DNA of 64,000 bases from the NCBI RefSeq assembly GCF_900182915.1, contig NZ_FXUG01000012.1, positions 62,001 to 126,000 of the forward strand, written 5' to 3'. The notes below the pieces were generated by a model that saw only the letters and a list, made by a program, of their open reading frames with translations, made no database searches and was not told the origin of the DNA. The position numbers and the translations under genes are program-made. Positions 1 to 7,966 of the stretch are shown piece by piece (within the stretch, counting starts at the first letter, position 1; each line of letters begins with the position of its first letter). Source of the DNA: Neorhodopirellula lusitana. Its GTDB lineage: Bacteria > Planctomycetota > Planctomycetia > Pirellulales > Pirellulaceae.

Positions 1-943
1 CGATCGTCTTGCGAGGATTTTCGAAGTCAATCAGCTCGTCAGCATGTTTGGCGTGGGCAGCCAGCAATCCGACCAGTGGTGCAAGCCGACCGACGGTTTG
101 CCCAACAGAGTCCTTCGCGGCGGGATCGGCACCGACTAGTTCAAACGGATCGATCAGGTCTGTTTGGCAAGGTTTGGTTTGTTGTTCGGCAAGCCGGTCG
201 CCAAGCCGTTGGATTTCAACAGCGTGTCGATCAGCGGTTCCCCACATCACGACATTGCAGTTTGTCCCCGCAGCGCCACAAGCCATCATGCTGCGGCGAA
301 TCTCGCCAGCCAGCGCGTTGGTGCGAGCCGGCATTTCTTTGGGTAATCGGACTGAGCGAACGAAGACGACTTTGTCATCTCGCAGCAGCACAATTTCCGC
401 TTCGTCACTAACCAGGTCAATCAATGCCAGCGTCGCGCCGGACTGGGAACGAGCGGGAAGCTTGTCGCGATAAATTCGGTACAGAGCCGCTGCCGCGATC
501 GGACGCAATGCGATTCGTTTCAGCGTCCAACCGAACGCTTCAACGTTCTTGCGGATCGGGTTGAGGTGGTTCGGGCCGGTCGCCGAGACGATCGCCTTGA
601 TGCTGTTGTCATCGACTTGGGTGGTGATGAAGTCGACCGTCGCACTGTCACCGGCGGCAGCAAATTGCCGGATGGCTTGGAAGCGGACCATGTCGGGCAG
701 TTCTTCCACCGGAACGGGTGGGAAGTCCATTTGCCGCAATTCGGCCCGGTCTCGGCCCAAAGCAATTAAACAGTCGTATTTAGTTGCAGGTCGGCTCGCG
801 ATCCATTCTTTCAGGGCTGTGATTGGGCCATCCTTGCCAACCGGCAAGATAGCGGCATCTCGCAAACGCGTTCGCGCGCCATCGGATTCACCGATCACAA
901 GGCGAAGCTGTTCGTCGTCCCAGTCGATTACGATTTGTTGCAT
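1..943 (-). CDS. PilM/GspL-like actin-fold protein, 3' end outside window
   Basis: The frame is open from an ATG at 943 to the left edge, giving 314 residues without a stop; the C-terminus lies outside the window. The start reads MQQIVIDWDDEQLRLVIGE, an actin-like first strand. Around residues 70-95 a segment of the form LRQMDFPPVPVEELPDMV followed by FQAIRQF resembles the 'lP-x-P-x-eEL...v..eA' pattern of PilM, HofM and GspL ATPases. The visible end, ELIDFENPRK, looks like the junction to a PilN-type domain in such fusions. Those families sit at the cytoplasmic face of type IV pilus or type II secretion machines. No Shine-Dalgarno is obvious. The gene lies 142 bases downstream of the TauE/SafE gene on the same strand. 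The fold is inferred from pattern only; an unrelated ASKHA-type protein is possible. Confidence 0.55.
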   Translation of the reverse strand, partial: MQQIVIDWDDEQLRLVIGESDGARTRLRDAAILPVGKDGPITALKEWIASRPATKYDCLIALGRDRAELRQMDFPPVPVEELPDMVRFQAIRQFAAAGDSATVDFITTQVDDNSIKAIVSATGPNHLNPIRKNVEAFGWTLKRIALRPIAAAALYRIYRDKLPARSQSGATLALIDLVSDEAEIVLLRDDKVVFVRSVRLPKEMPARTNALAGEIRRSMMACGAAGTNCNVVMWGTADRHAVEIQRLGDRLAEQQTKPCQTDLIDPFELVGADPAAKDSVGQTVGRLAPLVGLLAAHAKHADELIDFENPRKTI

Positions 944-1085
944 GGATTCAGATGGATAGTTTTAGGGGCCCAGCGCGGGGCGTGGATCTTGGTGCGGTAG
1001 TCTAGTTGGGGATCTGGCCGTTGACTTGCGGAAGCGGTCGCATCTCGAAATCGGGAACCATTTTTGCCCGGTTTGCAATGTCGTT

Positions 1086-1832
1086 CTAGGTCAGAACTAG
1101 TTTGAACCCCGTAACCGTCATAACGACCACCAAAAAATAGAAAACAAAACGACTTCCTTTCTCGATTGCCAGTTTGGCACCTGTGATGCCGCCCAGCACA
1201 TTCCCAAAGGCCATGAATAGCCCCGGAACCCATTCAATTAGCCCGTAAAAGGCGAAGAAGATGGCTGCTGAGAGGGTGACAACGAATCCGATGCTGCTTT
1301 TGATGGCATTAGACGAAACGAGGTTGGTATCGCAAAAAAATCCCATGGCGAGCAGCATTAAGATGCCAAAGCCTGCTTGGATGAAACCAACGTAGATTCC
1401 AATGGCGAAGAAGGCGAGTAACTGCCAACGCGCTGATAGCTTGGGTTGCGAGGGGGCGTCGAGTAGCCGCTTGGGGTTGGAGACCAGCAATCCGGCCATG
1501 GCCAGGAAGAGCACCCCGAATACCTGCCGAAAGCTATCGGCGGGCAAGTAAATCGCCAGTGCGGTGCCGAAGGGAACGCCCAGCAGAATCGGAGTCCCCA
1601 ATCGCAGTGCGAGTCGGTGATCCCAATACCCTTTGCGATGAAATGCGACGGTTGCTGATCCGGTCGACATCAGGATCGCGATTCGGTTGGTCGCGTTAGC
1701 GGCTTGCGGATCCAGCCCGAACAGCAGAAGAGCCGGCAGGGTCAAAAACGATCCTCCGCCGGCAATCGTGTTGATGATGCCGGCTAGAAAACCAGCCAGC
1801 ACCAGCAGCAGATAGAACGCGAACTCATTCAC
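1086..1832 (-). CDS. TauE/SafE family membrane permease
   Basis: The 248-residue product is highly hydrophobic, with about seven or eight membrane segments. It begins with a glycine-rich first helix followed by IINTIAGGGSFLTLPALLL, the conserved signature of TauE/SafE (DUF81) permeases. The length matches the family norm of about 250. Members are proposed to export sulfite, sulfoacetate or other sulfur-containing anions across the inner membrane; the substrate here cannot be told. The start is a GTG at 1832 sharing one base with the TAG stop of the upstream coiled-coil gene (TAGTG), so translation is probably coupled. A nearby ATG at 1828 is out of frame. Confidence 0.88.
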   Translation of the reverse strand: MNEFAFYLLLVLAGFLAGIINTIAGGGSFLTLPALLLFGLDPQAANATNRIAILMSTGSATVAFHRKGYWDHRLALRLGTPILLGVPFGTALAIYLPADSFRQVFGVLFLAMAGLLVSNPKRLLDAPSQPKLSARWQLLAFFAIGIYVGFIQAGFGILMLLAMGFFCDTNLVSSNAIKSSIGFVVTLSAAIFFAFYGLIEWVPGLFMAFGNVLGGITGAKLAIEKGSRFVFYFLVVVMTVTGFKLVLT

Positions 1833-3310
1833 TAAGGTTGCAGGATCTTATTGTCCTTTTGGATTCCCTCTTCCGATTCCAAGAACATCTTGGGCAACGA
1901 GTTCGGGATCCGTGATGCGGCCTTGGATGGCACAGGAGGGAAGTCACGTCCACGAACGGCCGAACCCAACGGGGTGGTCAGCGAGTCGTCGATCGTTTTC
2001 AAGTACGCCTGTAACTTCCATGCTGGGATGACGGTCACGCCGACTTCCTTCGCCTTTGCCTTGATCTTTCCGAGTGCCTGGATTTCACGGGCACTGGCGT
2101 CGTCGTCGACTTCGGGTGGTTCGCCGAATACAAGGAACCGAACACCGCTGTCCAGCTCGTCGAGTCCGGTAAGGTCTTCTTGGATCGTGGTGTCGACCTC
2201 GGCACCGGCGGCTCGAACCATGGATGCGACATGCTCGATGTCGTAGCGTTCGTCGCCATCAATATCGATGTTCCAAGCCAATGCAATCTTCACACGTCGA
2301 CCTGGTGCCCAGAACGGTGAGTAGATTTGGTCACCCGGGATGATTGGGTAACGGAACTCAGGCCGGGCGACGACGCGAGCTTCGGCACGGTGATCGCCCA
2401 GAATCTTGGTGACCTGAACAGTGGCTTTGATCTTGGCGTCTTGCAAGCGAGTTTCGTCGGCATCGATCACGCCGAATGTTACACCGGGACGCAAGGCGTC
2501 GGACGAGCCGAGGTTGATCGTTACCACGTTGCCACCACGGACGACGTACTTGATCAAGCCTTGAGTCGTTTCGAACTGATCGCTGCGATAGCGTTGGAGT
2601 TCGATCAACTGCATGTTGACGGTCGAAAGCAATTCGTTTTCACGCTTCTTGAACGTGGCCAAGTCTTGTTGGATCTTTTTACGAACGATGGTCAAGTCTT
2701 TGGATGTCTTGAGCAAGCTGTCGCGAGTTTGTGCGGATTGGAGGTTCATCTTTTCGCGGTCGTCAGCGAACTTGGATGATTCCTCTTCTAGCTTCTTGTT
2801 GGCCTGATCGCGGCCGGACTCTGCGACTTCCATGGCTTTGCGAGCGACTTCAACATCGCTTTCAGCTTGGCTGCGGATTTGGGTCGCTTCGTCGCGAGCT
2901 TGGCCGTATTGCACATTTCGCGAACGGATCGCGTTAACCAAGAATTCCGGCAAGGCAGGATAGTTGCGGTTTTGTGGATCGACTTCGGGACCGAAGTACG
3001 CCATGTCACGGGCGAAGTTTTGTTCGATCGCTTCGATGTCGGGATCGCCACCGGTGCTGGACGTCAGTTGTTCAAACTGTGCCTGGGTCAGACCACCCAC
3101 GCCGAGCATCGCTTTCATCAGCGTGGATTGGCTTTGCAAGGTTTGGACTTCGCCTTGCGTGGTTTGCAGGCGGTCTTTGGCGCTGGCGGCGGTCTGAGAT
3201 TCCACATCGCCCCAGCGATAGAGGAAGAAGTTCAGGGCCAGTGAAAGCACCAAGAAAATCAGGCAAGCGATCAAGCTGCCGCGGATGACTGAATCGTCGC
3301 GTGCGACCAT
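1832..3310 (-). CDS. membrane-anchored coiled-coil protein, unknown function
   Basis: The 492-residue protein starts at the ATG at 3310 (MVARDDSVIRG); an upstream in-frame start at 3412 would add 34 residues with no membrane or signal character ahead of the anchor. Residues about 10-34 form one transmembrane helix, followed by heptad-rich Glu/Lys/Gln sequence to about residue 250, with a short proline-containing break. The second half is a small beta-rich domain, then an acidic segment around 'IDIDGDERYDIEHV' and an alpha/beta C-terminal region. No enzymatic motif was recognised. It overlaps the TauE/SafE gene by one base, so the two are likely co-expressed. A structural role across the envelope is inference. 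Probably lineage-specific. Confidence 0.8.
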   Translation of the reverse strand: MVARDDSVIRGSLIACLIFLVLSLALNFFLYRWGDVESQTAASAKDRLQTTQGEVQTLQSQSTLMKAMLGVGGLTQAQFEQLTSSTGGDPDIEAIEQNFARDMAYFGPEVDPQNRNYPALPEFLVNAIRSRNVQYGQARDEATQIRSQAESDVEVARKAMEVAESGRDQANKKLEEESSKFADDREKMNLQSAQTRDSLLKTSKDLTIVRKKIQQDLATFKKRENELLSTVNMQLIELQRYRSDQFETTQGLIKYVVRGGNVVTINLGSSDALRPGVTFGVIDADETRLQDAKIKATVQVTKILGDHRAEARVVARPEFRYPIIPGDQIYSPFWAPGRRVKIALAWNIDIDGDERYDIEHVASMVRAAGAEVDTTIQEDLTGLDELDSGVRFLVFGEPPEVDDDASAREIQALGKIKAKAKEVGVTVIPAWKLQAYLKTIDDSLTTPLGSAVRGRDFPPVPSKAASRIPNSLPKMFLESEEGIQKDNKILQP

Positions 3311-3542
3311 GGTGGAGTCAGAACGTTTAGGGAAGGCGGAAAAGTCTACGAACGAAAAGTTGTCCGGCGTTGAACAATACGCCAGACCAATCGGTCTCGT
3401 TTGGAATTTCAATCCGTTTCGAAAGAAGAATTGTATTCAAACGAGTGAGGAAACACACGGTTTTGCTGAGGATTTCCCTGTCAAACTGTGGTTCCAGTAT
3501 GTGAAACCGTAGAGAATTGCCCGGTCAGGCCGATTGTGCGGT

Positions 3543-4616
3543 CTATTTGGGGGGGGCGGTTAGCTCCCGTCTTAGGTTTCGAACTCGGTCTTGGACCAGG
3601 ATCGGCAGCTTGCTGCGAAGCAGGTTTCGGCCTGAAAACCAATCCTTGGGCTCGTGTAGCACGAACCGGATCTGCACGATCGACGATTCCGGGTGCTCGG
3701 GAACCGGCGTGATCGCGACGTAGCCACCGAGTCCGGCGTAGGGCTGAGGCGGGCCGAGTTGCTTTTCGCCGACTTGGGTTCGCTCGATCGCCCGCCACTG
3801 ATTGGCGACAGAATCTTCGGTGGGGGCGTCGGAGTTAAATCGGTCGTCGAGGATCCAGGTCAGGATGATTGGTGAGTCGTCGGCGTTTTCGGGCCAAACC
3901 GATCGGCGTGCTCGTGCGACGCCTCGGATCACGACCTTGCCCAATAGCGGTAACTGCAGATGAGCCAGTGATTCAGATTTGTCGTCCAGTTTGACGCCGA
4001 AGGCTTCGAGTTCGGCAGGGGCGAGCGTACGGGATTTGTTTTTTTCGAAATCGTCAGCACCATCGTCTTCAGCAAATTCAATGGACTGAGTGCCATCGGC
4101 GGAGGTCTTGAACTGGTCCACCGCTTCGGACTTGCGGATCGCGGCGATGCTCTGGTGGACGACAAAGGTGACGTCGATAAAGTGGCCGATTCGGTTCCCC
4201 GCTTCATCAGGAATCGAGTCGGTGTTGACGGCGATGGGGGCGACGATGGAGTCGCGGGTGAAGCGGTCACCATGTCGGCCAGAGATTTTTGCCAGGATTT
4301 GCTTAGCCTGGGCGGTGGGGACCGGCGTTCCGGTCACTGAAACGAAATCGGGTTGTGGCAACACGAATCGTTTTTGCGGAGTCAGGACGACGCCGACGGT
4401 CACCATCTCGGACAATAGGTCCGCGTCTGACGTTGATGCGGGTTTCGATCCTGGTTCCGAATTCGCGGGCTGTGACTCCTGTGCAGATGCTGGTTGCTGG
4501 ATGGTGGTCGCAGCTGGTTCATCTGCGTCGGCATCTTCCGCTGAGTAGACAGGCTGACCCACCGAGGCGTACACGCACAACAGGATCGCAACGGTAGATT
4601 GGATTGGACGAGTCAT
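3543..4616 (-). CDS. exported protein of unknown function
   Basis: Starting at the ATG at 4616, preceded by AGGA nine bases upstream, the product is 357 residues with a signal peptide (MTRPIQSTVAILLCVYASVG, cleavage likely after Ala26). A Glu/Ala/Pro/Ser-rich linker of about 35 residues follows. The rest has mixed alpha/beta composition with no recognisable catalytic motif or lipobox. The alternative ATG at 4643 would add nine residues and has a poorer ribosome site. It lies 232 bases upstream of the coiled-coil gene on the same strand, so a shared transcript is possible but not shown. I do not recognise the family. Confidence 0.75.
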   Translation of the reverse strand: MTRPIQSTVAILLCVYASVGQPVYSAEDADADEPAATTIQQPASAQESQPANSEPGSKPASTSDADLLSEMVTVGVVLTPQKRFVLPQPDFVSVTGTPVPTAQAKQILAKISGRHGDRFTRDSIVAPIAVNTDSIPDEAGNRIGHFIDVTFVVHQSIAAIRKSEAVDQFKTSADGTQSIEFAEDDGADDFEKNKSRTLAPAELEAFGVKLDDKSESLAHLQLPLLGKVVIRGVARARRSVWPENADDSPIILTWILDDRFNSDAPTEDSVANQWRAIERTQVGEKQLGPPQPYAGLGGYVAITPVPEHPESSIVQIRFVLHEPKDWFSGRNLLRSKLPILVQDRVRNLRRELTAPPK

Positions 4617-5438
4617 GTGAATGGTTCCTGTTTTCTCGTTCATGAGTCACAAGTTCAGATCGCCAAGTTGTTTGGCTAGGTTGCGAGCTTTGTTGTTCAT
4701 TGAATTTGACCATCCAATGTGTCCGGCGTTTTGTGATCACGTGATGGCGAAGTCGGCATCGCAAGGCAATCCCTTACAGACTAGCTTCGTTTACCGAGTT
4801 TGTCGCGAACTAAGACGCACCGATTGCCGATCCGTTGGGCCGGGATAGGCGTTGAGTTCCTGTGCCGGTTGCGGTGCACTGCTTCCTACGGTGCTTAACG
4901 TCCTACGGTGCTCCACTTCCTTCTGCGTTTAACACCGCAGTGTTCCAAACGCAGTAGCTCGCTGCCAATGGCTTAGTGGCTCGTACCGGCGATACAGCAT
5001 AGAGCGATCTGATTTCGTGGTGGGGGATGAGTTTCAGTATATGCGAGTTCCGCTCGTGTGATTGAGTCGGTGGGGGGCCAACGTCCCCACGTTGTTCTTG
5101 TTTAGGTTTTCGTTGTGCACGGCGTTCTCTGGGGTGGCGGGTGCACACGTTTTGGTGCGTGTCAAGAAAATTGAATTCTATTTTGGCCCAGATTGCTGAC
5201 GAGGCACCGTGCAGTCGTGGTCACCGCCGAAAGCGGTTTTGTCGTTGCGAGTGGCACTCATGTGAGTGGTTGTCGAAGAGTTTCGCGATGTTTTCTTCGC
5301 CGGTACCGACGACGTGTCCGATACCTCTTTGTATCACCGAGAAGAGTCGCCTTTCTGCTCTCCCACTTAGAAAGAAACGGCCGGCTTGGTGACCAAAATC
5401 AAACCTTCCAAAAATCAAAATCCATGGAGTCCCATACG
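4617..5438. other. 822-base intergenic region between divergent genes
   Basis: This separates the minus-strand exported protein from the plus-strand Cys-rich gene, so it should contain both promoters. I could not pick a convincing -35/-10 pair. It holds the hairpin at 4923-4954 and, just before it, two copies of CCTACGGTGCT. A minus-strand frame at 4903-5148 (81 codons) has no ribosome site and no recognisable domain; I treat it as non-coding. The last 15 bases contain the GGAG that decides the start of the Cys-rich gene. Confidence 0.6.
4923..4954. repeat. strong intergenic inverted repeat (hairpin)
   Basis: Arms CTGCGTTT and AAACGCAG (8 bp) continue inward as AACAC/GTGTT across a two-base bulge (CC), closing on a CGCA tetraloop: 13 base pairs in 32 bases. 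There is no T-run on either side, so it is not a standard intrinsic terminator. It lies in the middle of a long gene-free stretch, about 300 bases from the nearest start. It could be a REP-like extragenic element. Confidence 0.6.
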
Positions 5439-5987
5439 ATGAATCGTATCCTCATTCCTGCTGTCTTGGCTGTCTGTTTGGTCGCTTCGAGTGCTTCGAA
5501 CGCCAGTGCCTTCGGTCATCTTAAATCCTTGTTCGGTGGCTGCGACTCCGGTTGCGACACTGTATGCGAACCTGTTTGTGGCTGTGAGCCAGTTTGCGGT
5601 TGCGAAGTTGTTTGTGAGCCTGCTTGTGGCTGTGAGCCAGCTTGCTGTGCTCCTAAGCAAGGCCTGCTGCAAAAACTGTTCTCCTGCAAGAAGAGTGCTT
5701 GTGACACTGGTTGCTGCGAAATCGTTGAGCCAGCTTGCGGTTGCGAAGTTGCTTGTGAGCCAGCTTGTGGTTGCGAAGCCATTTGCGAACCAGCTTGCGG
5801 TTGCGAGCCAGCTTGCTGTGACTCAGCACCTTGCCGTCCTTTCGGTGGCCTGTTCTCACGCTTGTTCAGCAAGAAGAGCTGCTGTGACACTGGTTGCTGC
5901 GAAGTAGTTGAACCAGCTTGCGGTTGCGAGCCAAGCTGTGGCTTCGAGCCAGCTTGCGGTTGCGAAGCACCTTGCGGCTGCCACTGA
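5439..5987 (+). CDS. secreted cysteine-rich CEPxCGC repeat protein
   Basis: The start at 5439 is set by GGAG eight bases upstream and by the signal peptide that follows (MNRILIPAVLAVCLVASSAS, cleavage near Ala24). The mature part is about 158 residues, 38 of them cysteine (24%). It falls into three modules, each opened by a short basic hydrophobic helix (FGHLKSLFGG; GLLQKLFSCKK; GGLFSRLFSKK) and continued by CDTGCCE and tandem C-E-P-x-C-G-C units. Glu is the main acidic residue and Pro recurs in every unit. No catalytic signature is present. Candidate roles are a disulfide-crosslinked surface or wall protein, or a metal-binding exported protein; both are inference. The coding strand is confirmed by the signal peptide, the ribosome site and the terminator downstream; other open frames over the repeat are artefacts. 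Confidence 0.85.
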   Translation: MNRILIPAVLAVCLVASSASNASAFGHLKSLFGGCDSGCDTVCEPVCGCEPVCGCEVVCEPACGCEPACCAPKQGLLQKLFSCKKSACDTGCCEIVEPACGCEVACEPACGCEAICEPACGCEPACCDSAPCRPFGGLFSRLFSKKSCCDTGCCEVVEPACGCEPSCGFEPACGCEAPCGCH

Positions 5988-6105
5988 GCCTTATTGAAGT
6001 AAAGACTGCATCGTCGACCGTCGCCTCCCTCCCTCTCGGTGACACGTCCATTTGATCCGCATCTGGCAGGTCGTCCCACTGAAAAGTAATGCAGTCCGAC
6101 AATGA

Positions 6106-6139
6106 AACCCCGGTTTGGAATCAGTTCCAAGCCGGGGTT
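6106..6139 (+). terminator. intrinsic terminator after Cys-rich gene
   Basis: Left arm AACCCCGGTTTGGAA (6106-6120), loop TCAG, right arm TTCCAAGCCGGGGTT (6125-6139): a near-perfect 15-bp stem with one mismatch, then ATTTCGTT. It lies about 120 bases past the stop of the Cys-rich gene and is the obvious candidate to end that transcript. Confidence 0.8.
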
Positions 6140-6199
6140 ATTTCGTTGGTGCTTTGAATTTGCACGACGTGTGCTTGAAAACACGGCATCGGAACTTCA

Positions 6200-6236
6200 C
6201 AAAAAAAGCCACGCCTGAATTGAATCAGGCGTGGCT
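6200..6236 (-). terminator. intrinsic terminator after TIGR03000 gene
   Basis: Read on the minus strand this is AGCCACGCCTGA, a six-base loop, TCAGGCGTGGCT and then seven T residues: a perfect 12-bp GC-rich stem with a T-run. It starts 33 bases beyond the stop of the minus-strand gene at 6269. Together with 6106-6139 it isolates the two convergent genes. Confidence 0.9.
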
Positions 6237-6268
6237 CTTGGATTTCATCAACCTGGCATCGATGCGGT

Positions 6269-7660
6269 TTAACGCATTGCGATGGTTTGGCTGTTGTTGA
6301 AGTCGAAAGTCAACTCGACGGAATCGCCAGCAGCGACGTCGACGGTTTGCTCGCGACGGACGGTCTTGCCGTTGACGGTTGCAGCAACCGACACGGTGTA
6401 GTTCTTCCAGCTTTGGCCGTCGGCCAATTGTGTGGTGCGGAAGGTACGAACGCGACCGAAGCCGCTGGTCTTGTTACCGGCCAAAGTAACTTCGGCGTTG
6501 GCTGGAACGTAAAGTTGAACCACGGTTTCGGTTGCTTCCACCGTAGCCGGGGTGCTGACTTGAGTTTCTTCCGAAGGAGCCGAGGCGGCTTCTTCCGAAA
6601 CAGCTTCTTCGTCTTGCATGAAGACCATTCGTTCCATGTCACCGGGACGCAGCTTGATGGTCTTGCTGTCCTGCATTTCACGTCCTTCGACATCGTAGGT
6701 CACGATGACTTCGTACGTGTAAAGGTAGCCGTCTTTCAAACCACGTGACATGAATTGGCGAACCATTCCGTCGCTAGTGGTTTCGTGACCATTGACGGTC
6801 ACGCGAGCACCTTCAACAGGAACGGCAACAGTCAACAATGCAGCGTCGTCATCGAGAGCTGGCTTTTGCGATTCGTAGCTCGCACCGCTGTTGATGATTG
6901 CGCCGTCGATGACCGAACCGCCCATGGGAGCCGAGCCGCCGTGGATCACTCCACCATCGATTGGGTAGCTGCCCGAGTCGATGATCGTTCCCGAAGGATA
7001 GCTGGATTCCATCGGGTAGCTTGATTCGATCATCGGAGCTGATTGAATCAAAGGTGCCGAGTACTGAACAGGAGCTGCGTAGGAAACGGGAGCTGAGTAG
7101 CCACCGCTGCTGCCGTGCGAGCCGCTGCTAATTGAAGCGGAACTGTAATAGCCACCGCTGCTTCCGTTGGAGGTCGAGCCACCGCTGGAGTAGGACGAAC
7201 GAGCGACGGTGTAGCCACCGCTGCTGCCGTGCGATGCGGCGCGACGGGCTGCATGGCGGGCGTGGATACGAGCGTGAATTCGGCTGAATAGTCCGCCACC
7301 GGACGACGCGCCACCTGAAGATGCACCACCGGACGAAGCGCCGCCGGAAGAAGCACCACCGGACGATGCGCTATAGCTGGCCACGCGAACGCCGCCAGAA
7401 GAGCCACCAGAAGAGCCACCCGAAGATGCATTACCACCGGATGAACCCAGGGAGTAGCCTCCCGAGGAGCCGTGCGATCCGGAATGCCGAGCGGCGATGC
7501 GGGCACGCAAGCCGGACAAGAGTCCGCCACCGCTGCTGCCGTTAACGATACCGCCGGAGCTGCCTCCGCTTCCATAGCTCCCGTAGGAGCCTCCTGCCTC
7601 AGCCGAAACACTGATTGCCAGTGTCAGCGTGAGACCGACCAATAGGTGCATACACCTCAT
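6269..7660 (-). CDS. secreted Gly/Ser-rich protein with two TIGR03000 domains
   Basis: This 463-residue product has a signal peptide (MRCMHLLVGLTLTLAISVSA), and GGAGG sits seven bases before the ATG at 7660. Residues about 22-180 are Gly/Ser low-complexity, with tandem SSGGA units near 99-122, interrupted by two basic amphipathic helices (GLLSGLRARIAARH at 46-59; GLFSRIHARIHARHAARR at 123-140). After a Pro/Tyr/Ser stretch, two related beta-rich domains follow: about 276-350 (VPVEGARVTVNGHETTSDG) and about 380-455 (YVPANAEVTLAGNKTSGFG). These match the planctomycete domain TIGR03000, of unknown function. The gene converges on the Cys-rich gene, and both are secreted, low-complexity and carry similar short helices. 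A surface-matrix role is inference. Confidence 0.87.
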   Translation of the reverse strand: MRCMHLLVGLTLTLAISVSAEAGGSYGSYGSGGSSGGIVNGSSGGGLLSGLRARIAARHSGSHGSSGGYSLGSSGGNASSGGSSGGSSGGVRVASYSASSGGASSGGASSGGASSGGASSGGGLFSRIHARIHARHAARRAASHGSSGGYTVARSSYSSGGSTSNGSSGGYYSSASISSGSHGSSGGYSAPVSYAAPVQYSAPLIQSAPMIESSYPMESSYPSGTIIDSGSYPIDGGVIHGGSAPMGGSVIDGAIINSGASYESQKPALDDDAALLTVAVPVEGARVTVNGHETTSDGMVRQFMSRGLKDGYLYTYEVIVTYDVEGREMQDSKTIKLRPGDMERMVFMQDEEAVSEEAASAPSEETQVSTPATVEATETVVQLYVPANAEVTLAGNKTSGFGRVRTFRTTQLADGQSWKNYTVSVAATVNGKTVRREQTVDVAAGDSVELTFDFNNSQTIAMR

Positions 7661-7966
7661 GAACGTCCCTCCATCTTCAAAATTGGTAGATTGTGATGCC
7701 GCCGATGGATGCGAATGATCCAGGTTGTCTTGATCCAGCTAGAAAGCAGTCCGCGGGGCCATCTGAAATACAACAGACTTGCAGATTGGGGCCTCGATTG
7801 CCCACTCCGCCGCAAGATAGGATAGCGAGCCGAGGGGGGCGATCAAGCAGTCTGGGTAAAATTTAGCGATCAAATGGACTGAATAGGCAGTCCTTTAGGG
7901 GGGTGATGGCTCAGGCGGCCGGTTTAGCGTGAGGGGACCGGCTTTCATCGCAATCAATCGCCACCC
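7661..7966. other. 306-base intergenic region
   Basis: It lies upstream of the TIGR03000 gene and downstream of the methyltransferase gene, both minus strand. GCCGGT (7918-7923) and ACCGGC (7937-7942) can form a weak stem with a 13-base loop, 24 bases past the methyltransferase stop, without a T-run. The TIGR03000 promoter should lie in 7680-7800; no clear -35/-10 was found. Confidence 0.4.

Noticed and set aside
928-1233. Minus-strand frame of 101 codons over the 3' end of the TauE/SafE gene
   Set aside because: It is out of frame with the clear permease sequence and has no recognisable content.
4903-5148. Minus-strand frame of 81 codons
   Set aside because: It spans the hairpin at 4923-4954, has no ribosome site, no membrane or signal segment, and no recognised domain.
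5491-6184. Long open frames in the other forward frame and on the minus strand across the Cys-rich gene
   Set aside because: The codon repeat keeps several frames free of stops. Only the frame at 5439 has a ribosome site, signal peptide and matching terminator.
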